Shown here piece by piece: positions 23,100-34,600 of a stretch of DNA of 62,933 nucleotides; within the stretch, counting starts at the first letter, position 1, and each line of letters opens with the position of its first letter. The stretch is from Rhodocollybia butyracea (Eukaryota > Basidiomycota > Agaricomycetes > Agaricales > Omphalotaceae). The stretch is taken from assembly GCA_015501585.1 (NCBI GenBank), contig JADNRY010000352.1:1-62933 (forward strand), in the 5' to 3' direction. The notes below the pieces were generated by a model. It saw only the letters and a program-made list of their open reading frames with translations, made no database searches and was not told the DNA's origin. Both the position numbers and the translations under genes were made by a program.

Positions 23100-23586
23100 T
23101 ACACTGCAAGGAACAATATCAGTTCACGCATGCCAGTGAGGCTTTTAGCTACAGCCCGAGTAAGTTCGGTAAGAGGCCACAGCGAGTATACCATAGGCCT
23201 ATACCATAAGCCTTGCACTTGGGAGCCATGATTATGACCATTTTTCCCAACATGCGCACAAGAGATTGTACTATCTGCGCTAGAGGATTTTTTGGAGGCT
23301 GGGGTTCTTTCATTGAAAACTCTTGTATAATAAAGCAGATAGTTTCCAGGCTGTAGCTGGTACCTATTATACACAAAGTACATTGTGAACCATGAGATAT
23401 ATGTTTAAGTCTGCACGAAGTTTCCTCGAGATCGATGCAGATGATCGGAATTGGTTATCATAAGAGACCCAATGTGCCTATGTTACAAGCCAGCTTGGCA
23501 GGCCAACTCACCTAATTACTTCAGGTAGTTTTAATTCAGTGTCTATGCGATTGTGAGTTCCTGTTGACGCCTACTAGAAGCTTCCC

Positions 23587-26500
23587 CTAAACTGGCTTCG
23601 AGTTATCATAAGCTAGGTCTTTTGCTTGACACTTTATCCACAACGTGCCATGAGTATCACCGGACACCAGGGGATTCCAGTTTAATCTTTCTCTCAACTC
23701 TACTGGTGCCCAAGCAAGCAGCTCTTTGTTGGGCCCGTAAGTCCATCCAGAGTTGTGTCCCCTCCCCCAGAGTGAGTGCTGTCCTTCAAAGGGCGCTGAT
23801 ACCCGCCATACGTGCACAGTTCCATCGCTATCTGCCACTGCAATCATTGTTTCGTCACTTGAGAATGACATTGCTTGACAGCTAGTCATCAAGGGCGGGA
23901 TAGCATCGGATTCAGGAGATTCAAGATCAATGAAGCGAAGAGAGCCATCCAGTGCGAGAACGAGGTATCTGCCAGTGGGTGAAATAGTGATATGATAACG
24001 AAGCTGTTTTTCAGGCATCTGTTCCCAAACTGCCTTCACTGTCTGTACTGATTGTTTATCCAGATCGACTCGGATGATCCTTTCCAGAGCACGCTCTGTG
24101 TTACCAGGTTCTGAGCTACATCCAACGAATAAATGTCTTTCATTGGGCGAGAATGCAAATGATTTGATGGATGTGACCTGGATATGTGAAGAATGTGTAT
24201 TAGATACAAACACTTCATCTCCAGTGATGGCATTCCAAATCCAAATTGATCCTCTGCTGGTGCCATATGCGAGGAACTTTCCTTGTGGAGAAAATTCCAG
24301 ACAAGTGAAATTCTCCATTCTCAGATCCCCAAGAGCTGATGATTTGGTGTCGACTGTCCGAAGCTGGACTTTCAAAGGCCCCAAATCTAGGTTCCCCGAC
24401 TTTGTGTCATATATGAACACTGAATCTGTGTCAGTATCAGTGTATCTGACAAGAGCCGATCGTTGACCATCGTGTTGCAATGCCACTCCGCTAGCAGGCT
24501 CCATCTCGCCATCATCAAGGTTATGCATATTTAGGACATTGCCTGTCTCCATATCAAGTACCTGAACCTTTGCTGTGGTAGAAAAAGCAGTGATAGTTTT
24601 TCCTGTGGGAGAGAATGCAGCGAGAGGACGTTGGCCACCAGATAATGTGTAGTCCAACTCAAGGAGTGTCCTCAATCTGCTGGCTTTGTCTGTCAGGAGG
24701 TCCCAGAAGTAATATCGACTCGTATTGTCCATGCATGCCACAAGAATACTGTTGCATTGTGGAGAAAAAGCGACTGAATCAACTGCCCAACTTTCAACAT
24801 CTTTAGATCGCTTGAGGTGCTGCCCTATTTGAGATGTTGAGATCCTGCAGGTTCGGTGAGCAATGAAGATGTACTAGTACTACTAAGACTAGAAAACTTA
24901 CAAAGGGAATGTAAATCTTGGTTGAAAGGACTGCAGAATTTTTGAAGGGGAAAAGCGGACAGCAGATACATAGATATGAGGTGCAGAGAGTGTGATAGCA
25001 GGTTCAAAGATCTGGACAAAGGATAATGCCTTTCCAGCAATGTCCTGTCACATACAGGAAAATTTAATAGGTAGTTGCACAGCTGCTCTGTAAAATCACA
25101 TACCGCACACCCCCATGATTGCAGAGCTTGGAGCCCATCAATGGCAACTTCCACACAGCCAAGAATACTCAGGACCTCCAACCAGAAGAAGAATCGGGTT
25201 CGAAGAAGCGTCTCGGCTTCAGGCCCGAGTCCTTCGTGAGGTGTCCTGACAAGATGCTTTATCCAAAACCGAGAGGCATAAGAAAGTTCGGAAGTTATAT
25301 ATTTTGCTAAGCGATCCGGAAGGTCATTGACGTCGGTATTGGAAAGGTAAGAGGTCGCTAGGTGGCAAATATTAAAGCAAAGCTGGTGGTTTAGTACTCG
25401 AAGACAAGCTTTGGCAAGGCTGAAATGGTGGCCCGAGGCATCAACAGAGAATTTCCCGCTACGTGCAGGATCTCGGAGAAAATCATAGAAGGATGAATGA
25501 AAGGGAGTAATGGCTGCATATAAGTAGATCGTGTTTTGTAGAAGACTATCTAAAGCACCAAGGATGGCACATTCTTCAGGGTTATCAGATAGCTGTTTCA
25601 GCTCTAATAGGGACAATGGAACGTAGGCCGCTAGGAGATGGCCCATTACAGACTTGAACTGACCCATAAACAAAGGGCCTTGGGCGGCTGAGATTGCATC
25701 CAGTTCCTGCATGTAAAAGACATCATCTGATTGCACAGGAGCCCGAGAATTTGGAGGATGTGGAATGAGAGCCTGGTACCTCTCGAACGGGGATGACTTC
25801 AGTGCGGCATCGGAGACGATCCCGCATATGACATCGCAAGTATTTATCATCCACTGGAAAGATCCTCGAGATTGTTCAACCAGTCGGGATATGGCAGTAT
25901 CATCAAACTGCTTCAATTGCTCTTTAGGAAGACCATCCCGGAGCCGAGACCTTAGAACCTGTGAAAGGTCATACTTAGTTGACCATCCCATATGCTCCAT
26001 CTGATAGATTTGTGCTATCCCCTCAAAATACTGTAGCATACGAGACCCTGTTCTTGCGGTAATGAAGATTCGAAAGTTCGGGGGAAGGTCCTGTGCACGC
26101 TGAGCTAGCACAGAGAGAAATTGGTTCAACATCTGGGAGTTGGGGCATTCGTCTAATGCATCGATGACAACGACAATGGGTCCAGATACTGCACTGAGGG
26201 AATTCGAAGGAGCTAGGATAAAGTTTTCGAACTGATCTACGGGATCAACACCCTTTCGCAAGGCTTTGTTGGGCTCAATGACACTCCATAGTCTCTGTCG
26301 ATATTTGGGATCGAGGTCGGCCAAATCACGGGCGATGGTCGGGAATATAAGAGACGGCAGTCTGTCTAACTTGTCAGGAAGATTAGTGAAAATTGATGAC
26401 CCAAGCCGACCAAGGGAATCATAATGACGCGCAACTGAATGTGCGATAGCTGACTTTCCTGTGCCCGCTGCGCCTGTTAGCAGGAAAATCCGTTTTCCGT

Positions 26501-27983
26501 CTGGGGGCGGGGCATCAATCCAATTGACAATCTTGCTCAGAATCGTTTCACGCGTCCCAGGTAAGCACCGCTTGCTTCTTTGGAATCGAGCACCATCAGC
26601 GTAAGGAAGGTCGCCTAGATCCACTTTGGTTTCTAAGGCAAGGATAAGAGGCTCGGAAGCTATGTAACCTGGTATAAGACGTACCTATTCTCTCGACGAC
26701 GTCAAGAATGCGCAGAACAGTGATTTCAGTGTTGATGGTGGCATGGTCCAGTAGAGCCGCTTTGAGTTCACTGAACCTTTTTCCATAGTCGACTATAGCT
26801 GCGTCAGTAGAAGCTACAGAGTGCTTCATGGTCCGAACAACTTAGAGCACCTCAGTGTCACATTCGAAGCAAGCGGGGAGACTGAAACATACGAAAACTA
26901 TCACTGCAGTATGCAGAAACGAAGTATCCACATTCTGTTGTTTGTTGTGCAATACAGATCATCACCTTATGCTGTGATTCTATTTGGCGAAGTGGTTCAG
27001 CTTCCATGACGAAACTGTATATATCATCCATAATATCAATGAGGGCAAGGATGTTGGCGTCACGTTGCATTTGAGCAAGGACGACCTAAGGAACGCTAAG
27101 TCTCGGTTATGCGTGAATGTGACCTCGACACCGACTTTGTATGCCAAGGAAACTATGCTGTATGCAGCCTCTGCATACGGATGGACCTGAAGGAAAATCA
27201 TCATTTTGACAACTGATTTTCTTGGGATATATGTTAGAAGAACTCACTTCGGCCACAGAATCAGCTAGATTTGAAAACAATTGCAACTTCTCAAGTAAAG
27301 GAACAAACGTCTCTACTACATTATCAATACTGGGGTAGGCACCATCTGCTGTTTGAATTGTTGAGACCGCTTTGCTATCAGCTGATGATATAGAGCGCTG
27401 AAGTCGAGATGCCCGGATTTTTGCTCGTTGAACCATCGCAGCCATAGCTACAGATTCCTCACTGGTTTCGACATCGACCTTGAACTCGATACGGGCTGGT
27501 TTTGTAGATGTACTACGCAGAGGTTGAATAGTATCTGAAAAGCCGACAGTGAGAACAACCGTAGAATCGCAGGCAAGACCTGAACTACTTTGGTTTCGAT
27601 TCAAGCTCTTCAGTAACAGATTCTCTACTCCTTCTTCATAGGTTCCAACTCGTTCATCTTTATGGAATTTTCGCCGCTTGAAAACCTCGATCATGAATTT
27701 GGAAGAATCATGAATGTTACTATATAATCATCATCGTTCGAGATCGAATGAAGTTTTCTAGTGCTGACCTAAATTTCAGCTGCTCGTTCCATCCTTCGGA
27801 CACAATTGTGCTCGCAGTTGTTTGCGTTGTACCATCGACGGTGACTTTCGCGAAGTATTTTCGTGAATCTGACTGATCCTTTTCGATAGATGGAAAATGA
27901 AGCCGGATAACTTGGAGAAAATATTCTAAGTGAGTTGCAGTCCATGTAATATGCTACTCACGAGTGATATGCACAGATCCCAT
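23587..27983 (-). CDS. C2-NACHT-WD40 STAND protein (NLR-like)
   Basis: Nine exons (27983-27962, 27925-27769, 27719-27248, 27186-27124, 27085-26893, 26840-26685, 26623-25104, 25044-24902, 24844-23587) join in frame to 1327 residues. Two introns are very short (36 and 38 bp). Residues about 1-110 form a C2-like domain (YFAKVTVDG, SEGWNEQLKF, FMIEVFKRRKF). A helical linker follows. The NACHT domain begins near 355, with P-loop GAAGTGKS at 405-412 and Walker B IVVVIDALDE at 504-513. After the AGKALSFVQIFEPAIT...SAPHIYVSAV linker come degenerate WD40 repeats (about 909-1327). NACHT-WD40 proteins are oligomerising signal-transducing ATPases, and several control heterokaryon incompatibility. Function here is inferred from architecture only. 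A C2 domain suggests phospholipid or calcium-dependent membrane contact. All frames are open, so this is the functional candidate in the cluster. Confidence 0.85.
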
Positions 27984-28589
27984 CTCGAAGAGCAACAAAA
28001 AGAGTGCAAGAGAATCAAGCGCCGAAAGGTGCCTGGGCGGCCGGCACAAGCACCCTGCTTTTCAATTACACCAGCTAACAGGTCTCGACTGCGACACTCA
28101 TTTTATCTTCCGATTGCGAAGCAATGCTGGGCACGTAGTTTCGCGCGCCACAACTCTCGAGAGTGAAGAAAATCATTTGCTCATGGGAACTAGGCGCGGG
28201 CACGAAGACTGTTCTTTTGTCTGCAATGTCAAGATGTTCTTACGCTCTATTTTCAAGCTCAAGAGGCTCTAATCAAAAGCTACGCATATGGCAAGTAATG
28301 AATGCTTTTCTTCAAAACCAGCCCTTTTGAGCTACTAAGCAATCCTCCGCTATCCTATCTGTGTCCTCACGCTCATCTGGACCCCTCGACCTTCATTATC
28401 ACCAACAACAAACTTGACACTTCAACTCTTCTCAAGGCTCTTAATTGTTCTATGTGGTCTTTGTTCAAATTTTAGAGTCGCGTTGAGAATACTTCTGCAA
28501 GGTGGCAAGACAGGTGAAGGAAGGACCAAATTGAGATATTGGATCCCAACGTGCTCAAAGCTGAGAAGCATAACAAGCTTGACGCGAGC

Positions 28590-29130
28590 TAGCGCCTTCC
28601 TCGAAGACAAATGAAGACCGCGCGCCGGAGAAGCGTTGCGGTATGTCTCCCATCCTCTCATCGTCCCAGAGAACGAATGAGCCCATAAGGGTAATCACAT
28701 AGCAACAAGCGTACATGTTGTGCTGAGCCGAGAGTTTGAGGAGGATGGAAGTCGAGGTGTTAGAAGGAAGGTGACAGGTGACGTACTTCGACAAGAGAAG
28801 CAGTCATAAGAATCCCGATACCGAGAGGCTGGTTGGCGAGCTGGAAATACAATACCGTAGGACATAAAACTCGGAGGACGCAGTAAGCGGTGCTCGTGCG
28901 CATTATCGTTGTCCCGTACGCCCATTGAACGCTGGATATTCGCCTTGCCCAATTCAACTGAGAGATACCGCAGGCTAAAAAACACTGCGGTCCATCTTCT
29001 CATCTGGCCTCTGAATCCTCCTCTACCAACCGTATCCCAAACCATCCCTAAAGCCAATGTCCATATCTTCGAATCGACCGGTAGATCCGAGGAAGATAGA
29101 TGGTTGGAAAGATCCTGAAGCATGGGGGTG
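28590..29130 (-). pseudogene. Possible remnant of a multi-pass membrane protein gene
   Basis: Minus-strand frames contain DSKIWTLALGMVWDTV and, in another frame, VLYFQLANQPLGIGILMTASLVE. This resembles pieces of the abundant Agaricomycete membrane family often labelled DUF6534. I could not join them with clean splice sites, and the histidine-rich segment expected after WDTV is missing. Best read as a decayed gene. It could also be coincidence. Confidence 0.25.
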
Positions 29131-29139
29131 ATAGTTGAG

Positions 29140-30320
29140 AGAAGAAGCTTTAAAATTTAAGCGCTCCGTGCGCGGTGTAAAAGCAACAGTCGCGCCCTAT
29201 AGCGGTACCATGGCGTCGTTCTTGGGCGAGGTAGAATATTTCCAATCCACTGTGAACTCCAAAGGGCGAGCTCCAGAACCGCACTGGAGAGTCGTTACGG
29301 TGTGTCTCGGGACTTCCAGTCGTCCCGCAAGTCCTTCGTCTTTTCGTTGAACGTGCGCGCGAGTCCCAGGATGAGGAATGATTAATAGCCGTTGACCTGG
29401 ATTCGGAGCAATGCCATCCAGGAAGAGCTACCAAGTGCTAAATAAGCACCTTAGCGCAGTGTTTCCGATAGCTCGAATGTCGAGGGGAGTGGCCAAGTAC
29501 TAGCAAAGCACCTTGGCGTCTTGTTTCGACCTTGTGAGTGATTCTTAGGGAATACTCTGGCAGTGCTCGTCTTGGGCTGGTTTCAACCAGATCCGACCCA
29601 GTACCCTCGTCCTTCTGCTCGAATCAACCAGCTATGCCCAGACCTACACTACTTCCAGGTTGACCTACTGACCCGAGGTGACTAAGCGAGTACGGTGGCG
29701 GTGAATGGTAGTGTATGCAGATGGGCGTCGAGAGAAGAAGAGAGAGTCAATGTTGAGTGAAGGCGGTGAACATTAGGGAAGAGAAACCTAAAATTTAAGC
29801 GCTCCGTAAGCGTTTTAAAGTTAAAAACCGATCCGCATCGTGGCGTTGTTCGACTCATGGAATTAGTAGCCATTGAGATCCGAGGATGTCAGAGATGGAG
29901 GACTGAGAAGGATGAATGAGTGGGTGGGTGAGAGTCCATCTGGGACTTACTAGCTTACTAGCTTAAGCTATAACACGGGCAGCCAAGTGCTACATGAGCA
30001 CCTTGGCGCACTATTTGTGATAGCTCCGACGATAAAGTCCGTAGCGAAGTGCTAGTAAAGCGCCCTAGCAGTGGCACAATCTTTCAACCTCGTGTACAAT
30101 TCCTCCCGAATGACCATACTACGTAGCAACGTATCGTCTTGACCCAACGCCCTCGTTCTTCTGCCAAGTCATGCGGTTACACTTCAAACAGCCAACTTCA
30201 GAGAGAGCCCGGGTCCTGGAGAGGATAACGTTTGACAAAGGTCTAATGAAGGCGGGTGAACGTTGTCAAAAGAAAAGATTTAATATTAGGCGCTCGTCAA
30301 GCGCTGTAAAGTCGTTTGCT
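29140..30320. repeat. Repeated stem-loop cassette
   Basis: Two imperfect palindrome types alternate. Type 1 (TTTAAGCGCT...TAAA) is at about 29150, 29790 and 30278. Type 2 (AGTGCTAn-nAGCACCTTGGCG) is at about 29432, 29492, 29984 and 30046. Order and spacing repeat with a period of roughly 500-640 bp, indicating diverged tandem copies of one unit. No coding sequence is convincing. Confidence 0.5.
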
Positions 30321-30329
30321 GACTTTCGA

Positions 30330-31060
30330 ATGAAAAGCACTCAAAGTGTTGTTACATGAAGCCTGCAAGCATGGTTAGACTGCTGAAAAGCGAGTAGGCC
30401 GGAAGCAGAAGTGAGGGAGAAGACATGGGCATTAAATGAAAGACGTTGCCCACCATCCCCGACAAGCCCGAATAGTCCCCTTCATTTCCATCAAGTGAAG
30501 CATCACCTCACCTAGCGGCAGGTCCCAGTGGAAGTACAATTCTTCTTCGCTAGGCTCGTGAATTCTGGCTCGCGAGACTCATCCTTCTGCGGTTCACACC
30601 TCAGGGCGAGTCTGGACTGGTACACTCTGACCATCGATTTTCGACAGAAGGTCCGCATCAATTAGCCCGCAGATGGTGTTGGACAGGTGAGTCGACCTTT
30701 TGGATCTTCGCGGAGGTAGTCCAAGTCTGGCAGCGTTGGTTTCCCCAGGAAGTTTTCGTAGGGGACAAGGCAAATCCCAGAGACAACCTGAGTTGTGAAG
30801 AAGGCAAGAAGAAGGCTGGTCTGGCCAAGGGCCAGGGGAAAGCTCAAGTCTCAAGAACACATTTCAAGTACTTGAGGGCCAGAATGGCCCGCTCCGGGCG
30901 AGCCAGCATAATACCAGCCTCCCTAAAGAGTACAGAGACAATACTAAATAGAGCATCGGGAGAAGGCCAGCATCCGGCGCAGGCAATGTAATACCTGCAC
31001 ATCCTACAATAAGTGGATTCCAGTGCGTTCTCACAAGCCGAGATAAGGTGGGGATCGACC
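30330..31060. repeat. Intergenic with diverged R1 repeat
   Basis: Positions 30465-30560 match repeat R1 (CCGAATAGTCCCCTTCAT, CCCAGTGGAAGTACAATTC). No gene supported in the rest. Confidence 0.5.
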
Positions 31061-31610
31061 AGATGTTTTGCTGATCCGGGGAGTTTATATAGACTGCCAG
31101 CAACAATATCAGTTCACGCATGAGGCTTTAGCTGCAGCCCAAGTAAGTTGTACAGTCCTCAGGCTGCAGTCCTGCCATAACTTTTACTTGAAGAGGCCAC
31201 GGGGGTATACCATAAGTCTTGTACTTGTGAGCCATCATTAGTATGACTAATTTGCCCAACGCACACACAAGAGATTGTACTATTTGTGCAAGAGGACCGT
31301 TTGGAGCTCAGGGCTCCAGAGTCTCTGGAAAGCTCTTGTGACATGTGTATTGAAGCAGATAGTTTCCTGTAGCTGGGACCTATTGTACACAAAGTACAGC
31401 ACAAAGTACACTGTAATCTACATCCAAGTCTGCACGTTCCTCTCGATCAATGCAGATGATCGGAATTGGTTATCATAAGAGAATCGGGACCCATGTGCCT
31501 ATGTCACAAGCCATCTTGGCATGCAACCCACCTACTTGAGTAGCTAATACATCCAGTCAATTCAATGTCTACGCGATTGTAAGTTTCAAGTAAGTTTCTC
31601 CCGATCCCTA

Positions 31611-34600
31611 CTAGAAGATTCCCCTAAAGTTAACTGGCTTCGAGTTATCGTAAATTAGGTCTTTCGCATGACAGTTTGTCCACAATGTGCCATGAGTATC
31701 ACCGGACACCAGTGGATTCCAGTTTAATCTTTCTCTCAACTCTACTGGTGCCCAAGCAAGCAACTCTTTGTTGGGCCCATAAATCCATCCAGAGCTGTGT
31801 CCCCTCCCCCAGAGTGAGTGCTTCCCCACAAAGGGCGCTGATACCTGCCATACGTGCACAGTTCCATCGCTATCTGCAACTGCAATCATTGTTTCGTCAT
31901 TTGAGAATGACATTGCTTGACAGCTAGTCATCAAGGGCGGGATATAATCGGATTCGGGAGATTCAAGATCAATGAAGCGAAGAGAGTTGTCCAGAGCGAG
32001 AACGAGGTATCTGCCAGTGGGTGAAATAGTGAATTGATAATGAGGCTTTTCAGGCATCTGTTCCCAAACTACTTTCACTGTCTGCACTGATTGTTTATCC
32101 AGATCGACTCGGATGATGCTTTCAAAAGCCCCGTTTGTTGTGCTGCGACATCCAATAAATAAATGTCTCTCATCGGGCGAGAACGCAAATGATTTGATGG
32201 ATGTGACCTGGATAAGTGATAGGTATGCATTGCGATATACAAACACTTCATCTCCAGTGGCCCTGGCATCCCGAATCCAAATTGATCCCTCGTCGGTACC
32301 GAATACAAGAAAAGTTCCTTGTGAAGAGAATATCATAGAGGTCAATTTCTCCATTATCTGGTACTTATGAGGTAATAAGTTTGCCAAAATCTTGGTATCC
32401 AAAGGCCCCAAATCCAGGTCTCCTGACTTTGTGTCATATATAGACACTGAATAGGGGCTGGGCCTGTCGGCACTGTGATTGTATTTGACAAGAGCCAACC
32501 GTTGACCATCTGGTTGCAATGCTCCTCTACTAACACTAACAGGATACCTCTTGCCATCATCGCAATCATGTCTACTCTGGACCTTGCCTGTCCCCACATC
32601 AAGTATTTGAACTTGTGCTGTTGGAAGAACAACGATAATAGTTTTTCCATTGTGGGAGAACACAGCACTGGCAGGAACTCGGTCACGATAGTGTGTGTAA
32701 TCCCAGTTAATGAGTTTGCTGATTTTGTTAGTCAGGAGATCCCAGACATAATATTGACAGGTGTGCCTCTTCCGCAGGTCCTTGCCTGCCACAACAATAC
32801 TGTTGCGTTCTGGAGAAAAAGCAACGGAGTTAATCTCCCAACTTTCAACATGATTAAATAGGTGCTGCACTGTTTGCGTTGTTGAGATCCTACCGATTCA
32901 GTGAGCCATGAATGATGAAGATGTACCAACATTGAAAAACTCACGAAGGGAATGTAAACCTTGGCTGAAAGAGCTCCAGATTTTGTGCAGGGGAAAAGCG
33001 AACGGCAGATACATAGATATGAGGTGCAGAGAGTGTGATAGCAGGTTCAAAGATCTGGACAAAGGATAATGCTTTTCCAGCAATGTTCTGTCACATAGGA
33101 AAATTAAATTAATAGGTAATCACTCTAGCCTTCAAAGAATTACATACCACACACCCCCAAGATCGCAGGTCTTGAAGCCCATTGATGGCAATTTTCACAC
33201 AACCAAGAATACTAAGGACTTCCAACCAGAAGAAAAATCGGGTTTGAAGAAACCTCTCAGCTTCAGGCCCGAATGTTTCATGAGACGTCCTCACTATATG
33301 TTTAATCCAGAACCGAGACGCATATGAAAGCTCGGGTGTTATATATTTGGCTATTCGATCAGGAAGGTCATTGACGTCGGTATTTGGAAGGTAAGAGGTC
33401 GCTAAGTGGCAAATATTAAAGCAAAGTTGACCCTTTAATACTCGTAGACAAGCTTTGGCAAGGCTAAGGGAGCCCGAGGTATCAACAGAGAATTTCCCGC
33501 TACGCACAGGATTTCGGAGAAAATCGTAGAAGGATGAATGAAAGGGAGTAATGGCTGTGTATAAGTAGATCGTGTTTTGTAGAAGGCCACCTAAAGCACC
33601 AAGTATGGCACATTTCTGAGGGTTATCAGATAGCTGTTTCAGCTCTGATATGGACAATGGAACATAGGCTGCTAGGAGATGGCCCATGACAGCCTTGAAT
33701 TGACCCATAAATGAAGGGCCTTGGGCAGCTGCGATCGTATCCAGTTCCTGCTTGTACAAAATATCATCTGGCTGTACTGGGTCCCGAGAATTTAGAGGAT
33801 GTGGAATGAGAGCCTGATACCTCTCGATCGGGGATAACTTCAGTGCGGCATCGGAGTCGATCCCGCATATGACATTGCAAGCATATATCTGGAAAGATCC
33901 ACGAGATTGTTCAACCAGTTGGGACACAACACTATCATCAAACTGCTTCAACTGCTCTTTAGTAAGACGATCCCGAAGCCGAGACTTTGAAACCTGGGAA
34001 AGGTCGTACTTGGCAGACCACCGGTCCCCATATGCTCTATCTGATAGATCTGTGCTATCTCCTCATTGAAATACTGTAGCACGCGAGACTCTGTTCTCGC
34101 AGTGATGAAGATTCGAAAGTTTGGGGGAAAGTCATGCGCACGCCGAGCTAGTACAGAGAGAAATTGGTTCAACATCTGGGAGCTTGAGCAATTGTCCAAT
34201 GAATCAATGACAATGACAATGGGTCCAGCTATTGCATTGAGGGAGTTCCACGGAGCTAGGATAAATTTTTCGAGCTGATCTACGGGGTCAAGACCCTTTC
34301 GCAAGGCTTTGTTGGGCTCAATGACACTCCATAGTCTTTGTCGATATTTGGGATCGAGGTCGGCCAAATCACGGGCGATGGTCGGGAATATGAGAGACGG
34401 CAGTCTGTCTAACTTGTCCGGAAGATCAGCGAAAACCGATGACCCAAGGCGACCAAGGGAATCATAATGATGAGCAACTGAATGTGCGATAGCAGACTTT
34501 CCTGTGCCCGCTGCGCCAGTTAGCAGGAAAACGCGTTTTTGGTCTGGCGGTGGGGCATCAATCCAATTGATAATCTTGCTCAAAATTGTTTCACGCGTCC

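Larger units (their letters stand above)
22720..28560. repeat. NLR segmental duplication, copy 2
   Basis: This block contains the gene at 23587-27983 plus about 0.8 kb of 3' flank and 0.5 kb of 5' flank. It is collinear with 31060-37300, apart from the mariner-type insertion here and the hAT-like insertion there. Confidence 0.8.

Noticed and set aside
28414..28661. Short frames upstream of the intact NLR gene
   Set aside because: They lie in the duplicated 5' flank and are not conserved as frames in the matching flank near 37085-37350.
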